From NCBI GenBank assembly GCA_937877625.1, contig CALFJG010000076.1, positions 1 through 27,840 of the forward strand: a stretch of DNA of 27,840 nucleotides. Direction: 5' to 3'. Position 1 is the stretch's first letter, and the number at the start of each line of letters is the position of its first letter. The stretch comes from an uncultured Prevotellaceae bacterium (lineage in GTDB: Bacteria; Bacteroidota; Bacteroidia; Bacteroidales; Bacteroidaceae). This document shows positions 1 to 6,610 of this stretch, in pieces. A model generated the notes under the pieces. It was not told the DNA's origin and did no database searches. It saw only the letters and a list, made by a program, of their open reading frames with translations. Both the position numbers and the translations under genes were made by a program.

Positions 1-30
1 ACGCGCTTCAATAATGTCTTTATAGTTCAT
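1..30 (-). CDS. Possible 5' end of a gene cut by the window edge
   Basis: An ATG on the minus strand opens a ten-codon frame, MNYKDIIEAR, that runs off the left edge. The sequence resembles the first residues of many nitroreductase-family proteins, which often begin with a short helix followed by a RRS motif, but ten residues cannot establish this. The frame is also open upstream of the ATG, so the true start is uncertain. No Shine-Dalgarno sequence is visible, which is usual in Bacteroidota. Confidence 0.3.
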   Translation of the reverse strand, partial: MNYKDIIEAR

Positions 31-367
31 CGGGTTGAAGAGTTTATAGGTGGGTCGCCCTAAAAGGAGACAAGTGAGGTGATGCAGGCGAGCCGCCTTT
101 GGGAGCGTACGCGGCGCGCGTGCAAGAGAATGCAGGCGGGCCGCCTGCGCTCCCAGAGGGCTTCGCCTTCGTTGCTATACTTACGACACAGGTATGTTTT
201 CATTATTTCCGACCTTTTATTTGTCTGTTTATTGTCGGATAATGGGTGTGGTGTGTGTTTCCCGCTTAATACCTGTGAACTGGATAGTGCGTGCTGTCGG
301 AGTCGGCACGTATGGCACGTACGCGGCTTTCTCTTCTTATGGCTTCTATGGCCTGCCGGTCAAATGA
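31..367. other. Gene-poor intergenic stretch
   Basis: No convincing gene is present. A plus-strand open frame of 107 codons begins in the palindromic cluster at 83-155 and has low-complexity, Cys- and Trp-rich composition unlike a real protein. A 10-bp match to the end of repeat family R1 (TATAGGTGGG) lies at about 44-53 but is too short to call a copy. From 170 to 367 I see nothing definite. Confidence 0.5.
83..155. repeat. REP-like palindromic cluster
   Basis: Two near-identical 16-mers, TGCAGGCGAGCCGCCT at 83-98 and TGCAGGCGGGCCGCCT at 131-146, each form a short GC-rich palindrome. Between and around them, TGGGAGCG (100-107) pairs with CGCTCCCA (148-155), and ACGCG/CGCGT (109-121) forms an inner stem. 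The whole block can fold into a branched hairpin. It is markedly more GC-rich than its surroundings. Similar GCAGGCGG-type palindromes followed by a CTCCCAG motif recur between genes in many bacterial genomes; that comparison is from memory. Confidence 0.55.
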
Positions 368-676
368 TTATGCCTGTTCGATGGTTTCAATATAGAAGCT
401 GAACGGGCGAAACCCATCGTTACAACTAATCATCGCGCTCATAGGGTTTTTCATCCAGCCATCGTAGAAGTTGCCTTCCCCTCTGGCTAACGACTCCACG
501 AACTCACGCATAGCGAGCCACGCAGTCGGACACATCTCATCGGGTTGTTTGCCGTCAACGGAAATCCATTGCTGCCCCTCTTTTACATCGCATGTATGCG
601 CTATGGGGTTCTCGTATTTTGTCATTAGGTCCGGATAAACCGTTTGGCGGATGGCAGTGATGCGTACGGTGTTCAT
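368..676 (-). CDS. TIGR04076 family protein
   Basis: A 102-residue soluble protein of unknown function. It matches the TIGR04076 pattern: an N-terminal beta strand (MNTVRITAIRQ), a YPDL segment, a Cys followed by a GQ motif (CDVKEGQQWISV), a second Cys before Ala-Trp (CPTAWLAM), a Gly-Asn-Phe stretch (GEGNF), and a C-terminal block with Cys then DGFRPFSFYIE (the family usually reads C-T-D-G-I-R-P). The spaced cysteines are a family trait, but no reaction is established. Length fits the family, which is about 90-110 residues. The ATG at 676 is followed directly by the conserved strand, so the start is likely right. It has no signal peptide. The nearest neighbour downstream is a palindromic cluster, and a short R1 repeat sits just upstream of the start. 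Confidence 0.8.
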   Translation of the reverse strand: MNTVRITAIRQTVYPDLMTKYENPIAHTCDVKEGQQWISVDGKQPDEMCPTAWLAMREFVESLARGEGNFYDGWMKNPMSAMISCNDGFRPFSFYIETIEQA

Positions 677-702
677 TCTGGCTTCTACTTCGGTTTATGT
701 AT

Positions 703-761
703 AGGTGGGCTCTATTAATTCCTGTCAGAAATCTGACAAAGCGAATGAATAGAACCCACCT
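703..761. repeat. Repeat family R1, short fold-back copy (C)
   Basis: A 59-bp element whose left end AGGTGGGCTCTATTAATT mirrors its right end ATGAATAGAACCCACCT. The centre, TGTCAGAAATCTGACA, is itself a perfect 7-bp stem. The two halves pair almost along their full length, with one arm about 3 nt longer, so the element is a nearly complete hairpin. Its right 35 nt (CAGAAATCTGACAAAGCGAAT then the terminal repeat) match the right end of full copies at 2847-3032 and 19019-19215, so it is an internally deleted relative. It lies between the TIGR04076 start and the phytase-like stop. Confidence 0.8.
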
Positions 762-775
762 ATAGAGAACTGCGA

Positions 776-1834
776 TTATGGGTAGATGATGATTACTTTG
801 AGATAGTCCTTTAGGCGTGCTAAGCGATTGCCGGCGCGGTTTTGTGAGTCGTTGAGCAGGAGGAGGGTGCGTCGCCCGCCTTCAAGCGTTGGTCCCCAGC
901 AAAGTCCTTCAAAGTTGGCCCAGTCAATGTTGAACGGGCGTATTTTGGTGGTGAACGAGGTGAGGAGCTGCTTGGTGGCGTATTGGTCGGGGTTGAGGTG
1001 GGCGATGTCGGTGGTGTCGGAGATGGCGGGTGCTGACAGGGCATCTACGAGGTATATCTTCGTGACGGCTTCGCTGCCGAAATATCTTTTCGTTACGTTG
1101 AGCTCGCGTTCCACCACAAGCAGCCGTCCGTCGCCGTAGGGACACAAGGCACTGACACCGTAGGCATAGTTGCGTCCGTCTTTGCGCGTCCGCCCTATAT
1201 CCATACGATAGGCTACTTGCTTGGCGGGCTTGAGGTCGTTGTTAAAGCTCTGTAGGCGGAGTATATTGATAACGCTCGGTGTACGCACGGTGACGTAGGG
1301 GCCGTCGGCGGGAAGGGTGGCCTCGGTGGTCGTCCAGAAGAGGTGGGTAGCGGTGTCGTAGCACAGACCTTCGAAGCCCATATTGTTCACAATGTGTTTT
1401 TTGGTAAAGATTTCAGGTACGGCTAAGCGGCGTCCGGTGGGCTGCCCGCGTAGGGTGTATTCCATAATTTGTTGGTCGCCCTCGCCGCTAATAAAGAGGC
1501 TTCCGCTTGGGTGGTAGGCTATTCCCTCGCAGTCGCGGGTGCTATACCCATTCCACGTGCGTGTGCCTGTGGGGTTGCCAAAGAAGCCCTCGTACTCCAC
1601 GTTTGTTACAACGCCGGTGGCCTTGGAAATCTCAATGCGAAAGATGTGAAACCCATCTGTGCTGTCTTTGTCGCTCACCACGGCGTAGCGGTCGCCACCA
1701 AGAGGTGTAATGCCGCTGTAGTTGCCAGCTGGGATGTCCCATTTGGCAAGGCTTTGTGCTTCTAAGGGTTCTGCACGTTGTGCGGTAAGTGTGAACGGAA
1801 AGAGAGCGGCTATAAATAGGAAAAATCTTTTCAT
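776..1834 (-). CDS. Secreted phytase-like esterase domain protein
   Basis: A 352-residue protein with a signal peptide (MKRFFLFIAALFPFTLTAQ) and a single beta-propeller-like domain resembling the esterase-like activity of phytase family (PF13449). Visible family features are an N-terminal GGDRYAVVSDKD strand, RDCEGIAYHPSGSLFISGEGD (about 100-120), GFEGLCYD (about 153-160), LLVVERE (about 239-245) and a C-terminal NFEGLCWGP...LLLLNDSQN block. Family members hydrolyse phosphoester-type substrates or are uncharacterised periplasmic or surface proteins, so the actual substrate is unknown. No T9SS tail or lipobox is visible; a periplasmic location is likely. A TAnnTTTG box 56 nt upstream of the start suggests its own transcript. 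Confidence 0.8.
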   Translation of the reverse strand: MKRFFLFIAALFPFTLTAQRAEPLEAQSLAKWDIPAGNYSGITPLGGDRYAVVSDKDSTDGFHIFRIEISKATGVVTNVEYEGFFGNPTGTRTWNGYSTRDCEGIAYHPSGSLFISGEGDQQIMEYTLRGQPTGRRLAVPEIFTKKHIVNNMGFEGLCYDTATHLFWTTTEATLPADGPYVTVRTPSVINILRLQSFNNDLKPAKQVAYRMDIGRTRKDGRNYAYGVSALCPYGDGRLLVVERELNVTKRYFGSEAVTKIYLVDALSAPAISDTTDIAHLNPDQYATKQLLTSFTTKIRPFNIDWANFEGLCWGPTLEGGRRTLLLLNDSQNRAGNRLARLKDYLKVIIIYP

Positions 1835-1889
1835 AACATCAAGAGGTGGAAAAGGTTTGGTTTAATGTTCAAGAGGTTATTACGCACGG

Positions 1890-1897
1890 CAAAGGTA
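1890..1897 (-). promoter_or_regulatory. Bacteroidota -7 box for the phytase-like gene
   Basis: On the minus strand this reads TACCTTTG, an exact match to the Bacteroidota -7 consensus TAnnTTTG, followed by a short leader to the ATG at 1834. A clear -33 TTTG is not seen at the usual distance; a TTG lies about 15 nt upstream. Confidence 0.55.
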
Positions 1898-1969
1898 CGG
1901 AAAAAAATACAACAACCATAAATCATTATCCTATAACGCTTACGTGCTGCGATGGTTATTGGTTAAAGC

Positions 1970-2797
1970 TTATTGTTCTTCAATTTTTTGGAACTCGCGC
2001 CAGCCTGCGGTTTGTTTGTATTGTTGTAAAGAGCCTCGGGGTACGCAGAGTTTCGCTGAGCGATAGAGGTCGGTCCCATCGCCTCGGAACGCCGTGGTTT
2101 CATAGATGGCATACGGTGCGCGGCTCTCGCAGGTGATGGTTTTTAGTACGTAGCAACCGCCGAAAGCGTAGGAGCCAATTCGTCGCACTTGGCTTGGCAG
2201 ATTGATGCTACTCAGCGCGCGACAGCCCTGAAAAGCACTTGCGCCGATGGCTTCTACACGATTGGGGATAGAAATGTTTGCCAGCGAGCGGCAATCGCGA
2301 AAGCAATTGTCGCCGATAGAGGTGATGTACGGCGGCATTCGGACGCTGCGTAGGCTTTGGCAACCGGCGAAGAGGCGCGACGGCAATTCGCGCATATTGC
2401 TATAGCCGAACTCAACGTTGGTAAGCGATGTACACCCCTCGAAGCTACCAGCACCCAGGCGTTCTACGTGGGTGGGAATTTTGATGTCCCATAGGTTGCG
2501 ACAGTTCTTGAAAGCATCTGCACCAATTTCTGAGAGGGAGTAGGGAAAAGAGATGGAACTGATGTAACTATCGCCGAAAGCACCTGCTGCAATGGCACGT
2601 ACGGCGTAGCTCGTTCCGTTGTAGCTGACACTACTGGGTAGGTTTATTGTGCCACTATACGTCTTTGTGCCGCGCACCACGGCAACACTGCCCGAGTAGT
2701 TGCGCATCACTTCGTAGGTGATGCCGTTGGCTTCAAACTGTTGTGCGGCGGCAGCAAGGGGCAGGGCGAGCAGTAGAGAAAGAATAGTATGTCTCAT
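1970..2797 (-). CDS. BspA-like leucine-rich repeat (LRR_5) secreted protein
   Basis: A 275-residue exported protein. I chose the ATG at 2797 because it starts a textbook signal peptide (MRHTILSLLLALPLAAAAQ). The frame is open further upstream to 2884, but those extra residues are encoded by repeat R1 and are not native. After a short beta domain come about six BspA-type repeats with the pattern I-x-x-x-A-F-x-x-C-x-x-L-x-x-I-x-[LI]-P, for example IGADAFKNCRNLWDIKIP, LGAGSFEGCTSLTNVEF and IGASAFQGCRALSSINLP. The tail, CVPRGSLQQYKQTAGWREFQKI, is the common end of this family in Bacteroidales. Such proteins often mediate adhesion at the cell surface. No T9SS tail is visible. Confidence in the family is high; the ligand is unknown. 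Confidence 0.88.
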   Translation of the reverse strand: MRHTILSLLLALPLAAAAQQFEANGITYEVMRNYSGSVAVVRGTKTYSGTINLPSSVSYNGTSYAVRAIAAGAFGDSYISSISFPYSLSEIGADAFKNCRNLWDIKIPTHVERLGAGSFEGCTSLTNVEFGYSNMRELPSRLFAGCQSLRSVRMPPYITSIGDNCFRDCRSLANISIPNRVEAIGASAFQGCRALSSINLPSQVRRIGSYAFGGCYVLKTITCESRAPYAIYETTAFRGDGTDLYRSAKLCVPRGSLQQYKQTAGWREFQKIEEQ

Positions 2798-2846
2798 TGT
2801 TTTGTGGGGCTTGTCCATATATATATAATATGGTGTGTTCTGCTTA

Positions 2847-3032
2847 AGGTGGGTTCTATTCATTTCCACGGTTATGTTTGACATAGCTGGGGCTGTAACC
2901 GTTTGTCATCTTTATGGCTCTTTTTGCTTCCTACTGTATGTTTCATTGGTCGTGTAGCCCGCTACGCTCACTCTTCAACTGACAGCAAAAATAGCGCAGA
3001 AATCTGACAAAGCAAATTAGTAGTACCCATCT
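2847..3032. repeat. Repeat family R1, full-length copy (A)
   Basis: A 186-bp element with terminal inverted repeats: left AGGTGGGTTCTATTC, right a diverged TAGTACCCATCT. It aligns along its whole length with 19019-19215. Shared blocks include TTTATGGCTCTTTTTGCTTC, TGTAGCCCGCTAC, TCACTCTTCAACTGAC and ATAGCGCAGAAATCTGACAA. Internal stems TGACA/TGTCA and GTAG-CCCG-CTAC can form. No open frame of useful size lies inside, so it is non-autonomous. It fills most of the gap between the BspA-like gene and the sulfatase stop. Confidence 0.85.
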
Positions 3033-3057
3033 TATGACTCCTTGATGGGCTTTTGGT

Positions 3058-4644
3058 TTAGTTCGTTGGCTGCTCTGCGAGAGAGTTGAGGCGGAAACGG
3101 TCGTCGGGCCAAGGCAGTTCGTTGTGACTTTTTTTGCTCAGCGGGCGTTGTGCTCCATAGCTTCTCAGCGAGTCGCTCAGTTCGGTGGCAAGCGTTTCTA
3201 CGAGGGTACGGTTTTGTGTCGCGAGGTTGTGCCACTCGCCGATGTCTTGTCGAACGTTGTATAGTTCTATGTCGCCCGTGTCCCAGAAGTAAACGAGATG
3301 GTAGTCGCCGTGCATTATGGCGGAGTAAGCACCGTAGCCATCGCTTTGGCGTATGCCTTCTGTCCATAGGTTGGGATAGTGCCATACAATGGTGCGTTCG
3401 CGCCGCAGGGTGGGGCAGCGCAGGAGATCGGCGAAACTCTTTCCGTCAACGTGTTGCACGGTGTGATAGTTTGTGATGCGTGCCATTTCGAGTATAGTGG
3501 GAAAGAAGTCTTCTATCATTACGCGGTTGGTGTTCACCGTGCCGCCGCGTACCACCCCCGGCCAACAGACGAGCATCGGCTCGTGAATGCCGCCCTCATA
3601 GGCCGAGCCTTTTCCGCCTCGGGCAGGGTAGTTCTGGTCGAGGTTCTCACGCCCCTGGCGCACGCTGATGCCTTGTCCGCCGTTGTCGGACATAAAGAGC
3701 AGAATGGTGTTCTTCGCCACACGGGGGTGATTGGCGAGATAGTCTAATACATCGCCCAGGCTCTTGTCCATCCCTTCTATTAGCGCGGCGTGGTTGATTT
3801 CGCTCTCGTTCAGAGGCTCGCGAAGTAGTTCGTCCATCACTCCTGTGCCATCGGCGTTGCGATAGTTATCGGTGAAGCGGCTGTCAGGATTATAGGGTAT
3901 GTGTATGGCATAGTGAGCGAGGTAGAGGAAGAACGGTTGTTTCTTTGCTATGGGTGTTTCAATAGCGTGCAGAGCCTCTATGGTGAGTGCCTCGGTGAGG
4001 AATGTGCCGCGTGCGTAGTGGTGTTCTAAGCCGCCAACGTGGAAGACCCCTCTTCCGTAGTTGTCTTGCGCCAAATAACTGGCCGGTGCGCCGTTTGCTC
4101 CGCCGGCAATGTTTATATCAAAACCGAAGTTCAGCGGGTTTTCGCCTGCCGTGTCAAATGCTCCGAAGTGTGCCTTACCGCAATGTATGGTGTAGTAGCC
4201 ATTGTCGTGGAGCAGTTGTGGTAGGGCGGTAATGTGTGTGGCGCGCGGGTAGATGTGTGTGCTGTCGAAGGGCTGTATGCCGTTGACGTACCATAGCGGC
4301 GGAACGACGTTTCCCTCCTCGCAGTCGGTGCTCTGGTCACGATGCAGCGTCCAGTTCGTCACGCGGTGGCGTGCGGCATTCATCCCCGATAGTAGGCTAC
4401 AACGCGAGGGGGAGGAGATGGCGCAGGCATAGGCCGAGGTGAACTTTACGCCCATAGTTGCCAGACGCTCCATATTGGGTGTGTGGTAGCGACGGTTGAG
4501 CGGCGTAGCCTCGTTCCAAAAGGGTACGGAGGTCTCTTGCCAACCCATATCGTCAACGAGGAAGAGTATGATATTTGGCGGCTGATTTGCGTAGGCCGTG
4601 AATACCGATGCCGCACCGCTGAAGAGCAACGCTTGTTTTAACAT
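3058..4644 (-). CDS. Serine-type sulfatase, secreted
   Basis: A 528-residue arylsulfatase-superfamily enzyme that would cleave sulfate esters, probably from host or dietary glycans. An N-terminal signal segment (MLKQALLFSGAASVFTAYAN) precedes the metal-binding start PNIILFLVDDMGW (Asp31-Asp32). The formylglycine motif is S77-S-P-S-R81 within ISSPSRCSLLSG, so the residue to be oxidised is serine, not cysteine; such enzymes need the radical-SAM anaerobic sulfatase-maturating enzyme, which is not in this window. Further motifs are CGKAHFG (about 155-161) and LLFMSDNGGQG with the second metal Asp-Asn pair. The frame extends upstream to a GTG at 4674, but those codons lie in a dispersed repeat, so the ATG at 4644 is preferred. 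The exact substrate cannot be read from sequence. Confidence 0.9.
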   Translation of the reverse strand: MLKQALLFSGAASVFTAYANQPPNIILFLVDDMGWQETSVPFWNEATPLNRRYHTPNMERLATMGVKFTSAYACAISSPSRCSLLSGMNAARHRVTNWTLHRDQSTDCEEGNVVPPLWYVNGIQPFDSTHIYPRATHITALPQLLHDNGYYTIHCGKAHFGAFDTAGENPLNFGFDINIAGGANGAPASYLAQDNYGRGVFHVGGLEHHYARGTFLTEALTIEALHAIETPIAKKQPFFLYLAHYAIHIPYNPDSRFTDNYRNADGTGVMDELLREPLNESEINHAALIEGMDKSLGDVLDYLANHPRVAKNTILLFMSDNGGQGISVRQGRENLDQNYPARGGKGSAYEGGIHEPMLVCWPGVVRGGTVNTNRVMIEDFFPTILEMARITNYHTVQHVDGKSFADLLRCPTLRRERTIVWHYPNLWTEGIRQSDGYGAYSAIMHGDYHLVYFWDTGDIELYNVRQDIGEWHNLATQNRTLVETLATELSDSLRSYGAQRPLSKKSHNELPWPDDRFRLNSLAEQPTN

Positions 4645-4659
4645 TTGAAATGAGGCATT

Positions 4660-4766
4660 AACCACAAAAGACACAAAAGGCTACGTTCACGAATGTAATA
4701 GTAACTTCTTTTGTGTCTTTTATGATAATGGTGTGTGCTTTGTGGTTCTTCTGTGTCTTTTGTGGT
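4660..4766. repeat. ACCACAAAAGACACAAAAG-type inverted repeat
   Basis: AACCACAAAAGACACAAAAG (4660-4679) is the inverse of two downstream blocks, CTTTTGTGTCTTTT (about 4708-4721) and CTGTGTCTTTTGTGGT (4751-4766). The block can fold back in two alternative ways. Repeats of this ACCACAAAgACACAAAG kind are scattered in intergenic regions of many bacteria, as far as I recall. It lies directly upstream of the sulfatase and supplies the spurious GTG start at 4674. No TAnnTTTG box is visible here. Confidence 0.65.
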
Positions 4767-4813
4767 CAGTTCGTTTGTTCTGTTGATATAAAACCGCAGC
4801 AATGATGTCTCAC

Positions 4814-6121
4814 CTATAGTTCAAAGTTGTCAATGCGTTTAGCTTTTCCGTTCGGCCATTTTGCATCTTTTGTCTTGAACCCGCTGGCACTTAGCGCAGC
4901 CGCCACGTAGTAGAAATATCCTTTAATACGTATGCCGTAGGTATAGGTGTCGCTACTGGTGTTGTTGATGTTGAACGTGGGATGATTTGTAGCATCGCCG
5001 AGCAGGTAGAAATCGTTTTTGGAGCGTATGCCTTGGCAGCGTGAGGAATCTTCTTCGCCGGTCTCTGTGATGCTTTCGTTGCTGTTTCCGCTCACGTTTA
5101 TATTGAATATGCCGCCGTTTGTTTTGAAATGTGTGCCTGCTCGGAGGCCTTTGCAGCCGTTGCCGGTGACATTGATGTTGAAGGTGCCGCCCGTAATGGT
5201 CATACAACTATCGGTTTTCACCGCTTTGGTGTCAGTGTTTGTGGCATTGGCGTTGATGATGCCGCCGCTCACGAAGAGTTGTCCGTTGTAGGCTTTGGTG
5301 CTATCGTTGTTGATGCTCACGTCAATGCCGTCGCCGGTGTTCCTGCTGACGCTGATGGTGCCGTTGGCGATGCGCAGGTACTGCTGCACGTTAATGCCGT
5401 CGCCCGCTGAGGAGAGGATATTGAACTTACCGGTGAAGTCATTGTCGAATATGGTGTATTCATCGCTGCGATAGCCGTGGCGTGCGCGTCCTGTGATATT
5501 CACCGTGCCACTGCCGTGGAACGTAGCGTGTCCGTTGCAGAAGAAAGCACCTTTCTGCTCGCCGCTGGCACCATCGGCAAAGGTGTTTGTGCCGTTGACG
5601 TAGATGTCGCAGTGTTTGCCGTTGAGGATGTTGATTGCGGCGGTGTCGCTGCTGGTGATAGTGAGTGAGTTGAGCACGAGGGCGGTGGAGAAGGCTCCGT
5701 CCATAGTGAACGAACCATCGGTAGTGGTGCCTGAGAGCACATAGGTTATCTTTTGTTGATAGGCCGCGTTGACGGTGATGCTCACGTCTTGTTTGTTGAC
5801 TGTAGCATAGACGTAGGGTGCGATTGTGCCAGGGATTGTCACATCGGCTGTGCCGTTGTAGTAAACCACGGTAATTGTGTCGGTCGGCGCCACACCTGTG
5901 CCTACGACGATGCTGTCAATCTTATTTGTTTTATAGACTGTGTCGCCGATGGCTACCAAGGCAGAACCCGTGCTTCCGCCCGTGGCATCATCGCTGAAGA
6001 ATACAATTTCATCGGCTGTGGCGTTGTACACGTGATGAACGCTGCCGGAGGTGACGCGGAGGGTTTGCGCGGTGGCTATGAGGCCGCAGGCACAGAGCAG
6101 GAGGGTGAACAACTTTTTCAT
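4814..6121 (-). CDS. Secreted beta-helical carbohydrate-binding protein (Cthe_2159-like)
   Basis: A 435-residue protein with signal peptide MKKLFTLLLCACGLIATAQ. A small N-terminal beta domain (about 20-75) is followed by a right-handed parallel beta-helix of the carbohydrate-binding domain family typified by Clostridium thermocellum Cthe_2159 (PF14262). Repeating coils are visible, such as ANGTISVSRNTGDGIDV (252-268), VSGGIINANATNTDTKAV (284-301), ITGGTFNINVTGNGCKGLR (309-327) and NGGIFNINVSGNSNESI (335-351), with Asn/Asp/Gly-rich turns suited to calcium. Founding members bind cellulose or polygalacturonate. Its ATG overlaps the stop of the upstream small T9SS-tail gene by 4 nt (ATGA), so the two are probably translationally coupled. 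It lacks a T9SS C-terminal domain of its own. Last gene of the VTC-DUF4956 run. Confidence 0.82.
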   Translation of the reverse strand: MKKLFTLLLCACGLIATAQTLRVTSGSVHHVYNATADEIVFFSDDATGGSTGSALVAIGDTVYKTNKIDSIVVGTGVAPTDTITVVYYNGTADVTIPGTIAPYVYATVNKQDVSITVNAAYQQKITYVLSGTTTDGSFTMDGAFSTALVLNSLTITSSDTAAINILNGKHCDIYVNGTNTFADGASGEQKGAFFCNGHATFHGSGTVNITGRARHGYRSDEYTIFDNDFTGKFNILSSAGDGINVQQYLRIANGTISVSRNTGDGIDVSINNDSTKAYNGQLFVSGGIINANATNTDTKAVKTDSCMTITGGTFNINVTGNGCKGLRAGTHFKTNGGIFNINVSGNSNESITETGEEDSSRCQGIRSKNDFYLLGDATNHPTFNINNTSSDTYTYGIRIKGYFYYVAAALSASGFKTKDAKWPNGKAKRIDNFEL

Positions 6122-6531
6122 CGTACTATGCGTTTTTGTGTTTTCCCGCCTGTGCGGATGATATAAATGCCTTGTGGTAACACCTCGGAGAGTTTTTCTG
6201 TGGCGTTGGCGCGTTGGCGTAGCACGAGTCGGCCTGTGGTATCGTAAACTTCCACCGGGCTGTTCTGAGAAGCCGATAGCGTAGCCTGAGCGATGGCTGT
6301 GGCAGTCTCGGCAAAGCGCATCGTATGTAGCGTGGCGAGGCTGAAGGTGTAGGTTTCGCTGTCGGTAGTTTTAGCGATAACGTTTGTGCCGTCAAAGGTG
6401 ATTACTGTGCCTAGGGCGGCGATGCTTGTTTCTTCGCCATCGGTGTTGGTGAACGTAAGGTATTTATATGTTTGTGCCTTTACGCCCACGGCAAAGAAGA
6501 GGAGCAACAGGGGGAGTAGTGTTTTCTTCAT
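6118..6531 (-). CDS. Small secreted protein with T9SS type A-like sorting tail
   Basis: A 137-residue protein: signal peptide MKKTLLPLLLLFFAVGVKAQ, a short beta-rich middle (YKYLTFTNTDGEETSIAAL and TFSLATLHTMRF), then a C-terminal block VEVYDTTGRLV (93-103) ... LPQGIYIIRTGGKTQKRIVR (118-137). That tail has the hallmarks of the T9SS type A domain: Y-D-x-x-G-R, L-P-x-G-I-Y-I-[IV]-[RK], and a basic end. T9SS tails direct proteins across the outer membrane, where they are removed as the cargo is anchored. What is unusual is that almost nothing remains as cargo. The middle resembles the N-terminal domain of the following beta-helix protein, to which it is coupled by an ATGA overlap. It could be a co-exported partner; the function is unknown. 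Confidence 0.75.
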   Translation of the reverse strand: MKKTLLPLLLLFFAVGVKAQTYKYLTFTNTDGEETSIAALGTVITFDGTNVIAKTTDSETYTFSLATLHTMRFAETATAIAQATLSASQNSPVEVYDTTGRLVLRQRANATEKLSEVLPQGIYIIRTGGKTQKRIVR

Positions 6532-6610
6532 AAAGTGTTGTTATGGTTTCCCCGGGCGTGGCTTGTTTTCTCGCCGCTCGCCCGTGGTGGGTAATCTGTT
6601 TTGTGTGGTG

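Noticed and set aside
44..53. Possible fifth R1 copy at the left edge
   Set aside because: Only TATAGGTGGG matches; the following bases do not, so it may be chance.
79..402. Plus-strand 107-codon open frame at the left edge
   Set aside because: It runs through the GC-rich palindromes, has Cys/Trp/Arg-rich composition, no recognisable domain, and its end overlaps the TIGR04076 gene on the other strand.
2798..2884. N-terminal extension of the BspA-like protein
   Set aside because: The extra 29 residues are mostly repeat R1 and an AT-rich palindrome; the signal peptide begins at 2797.
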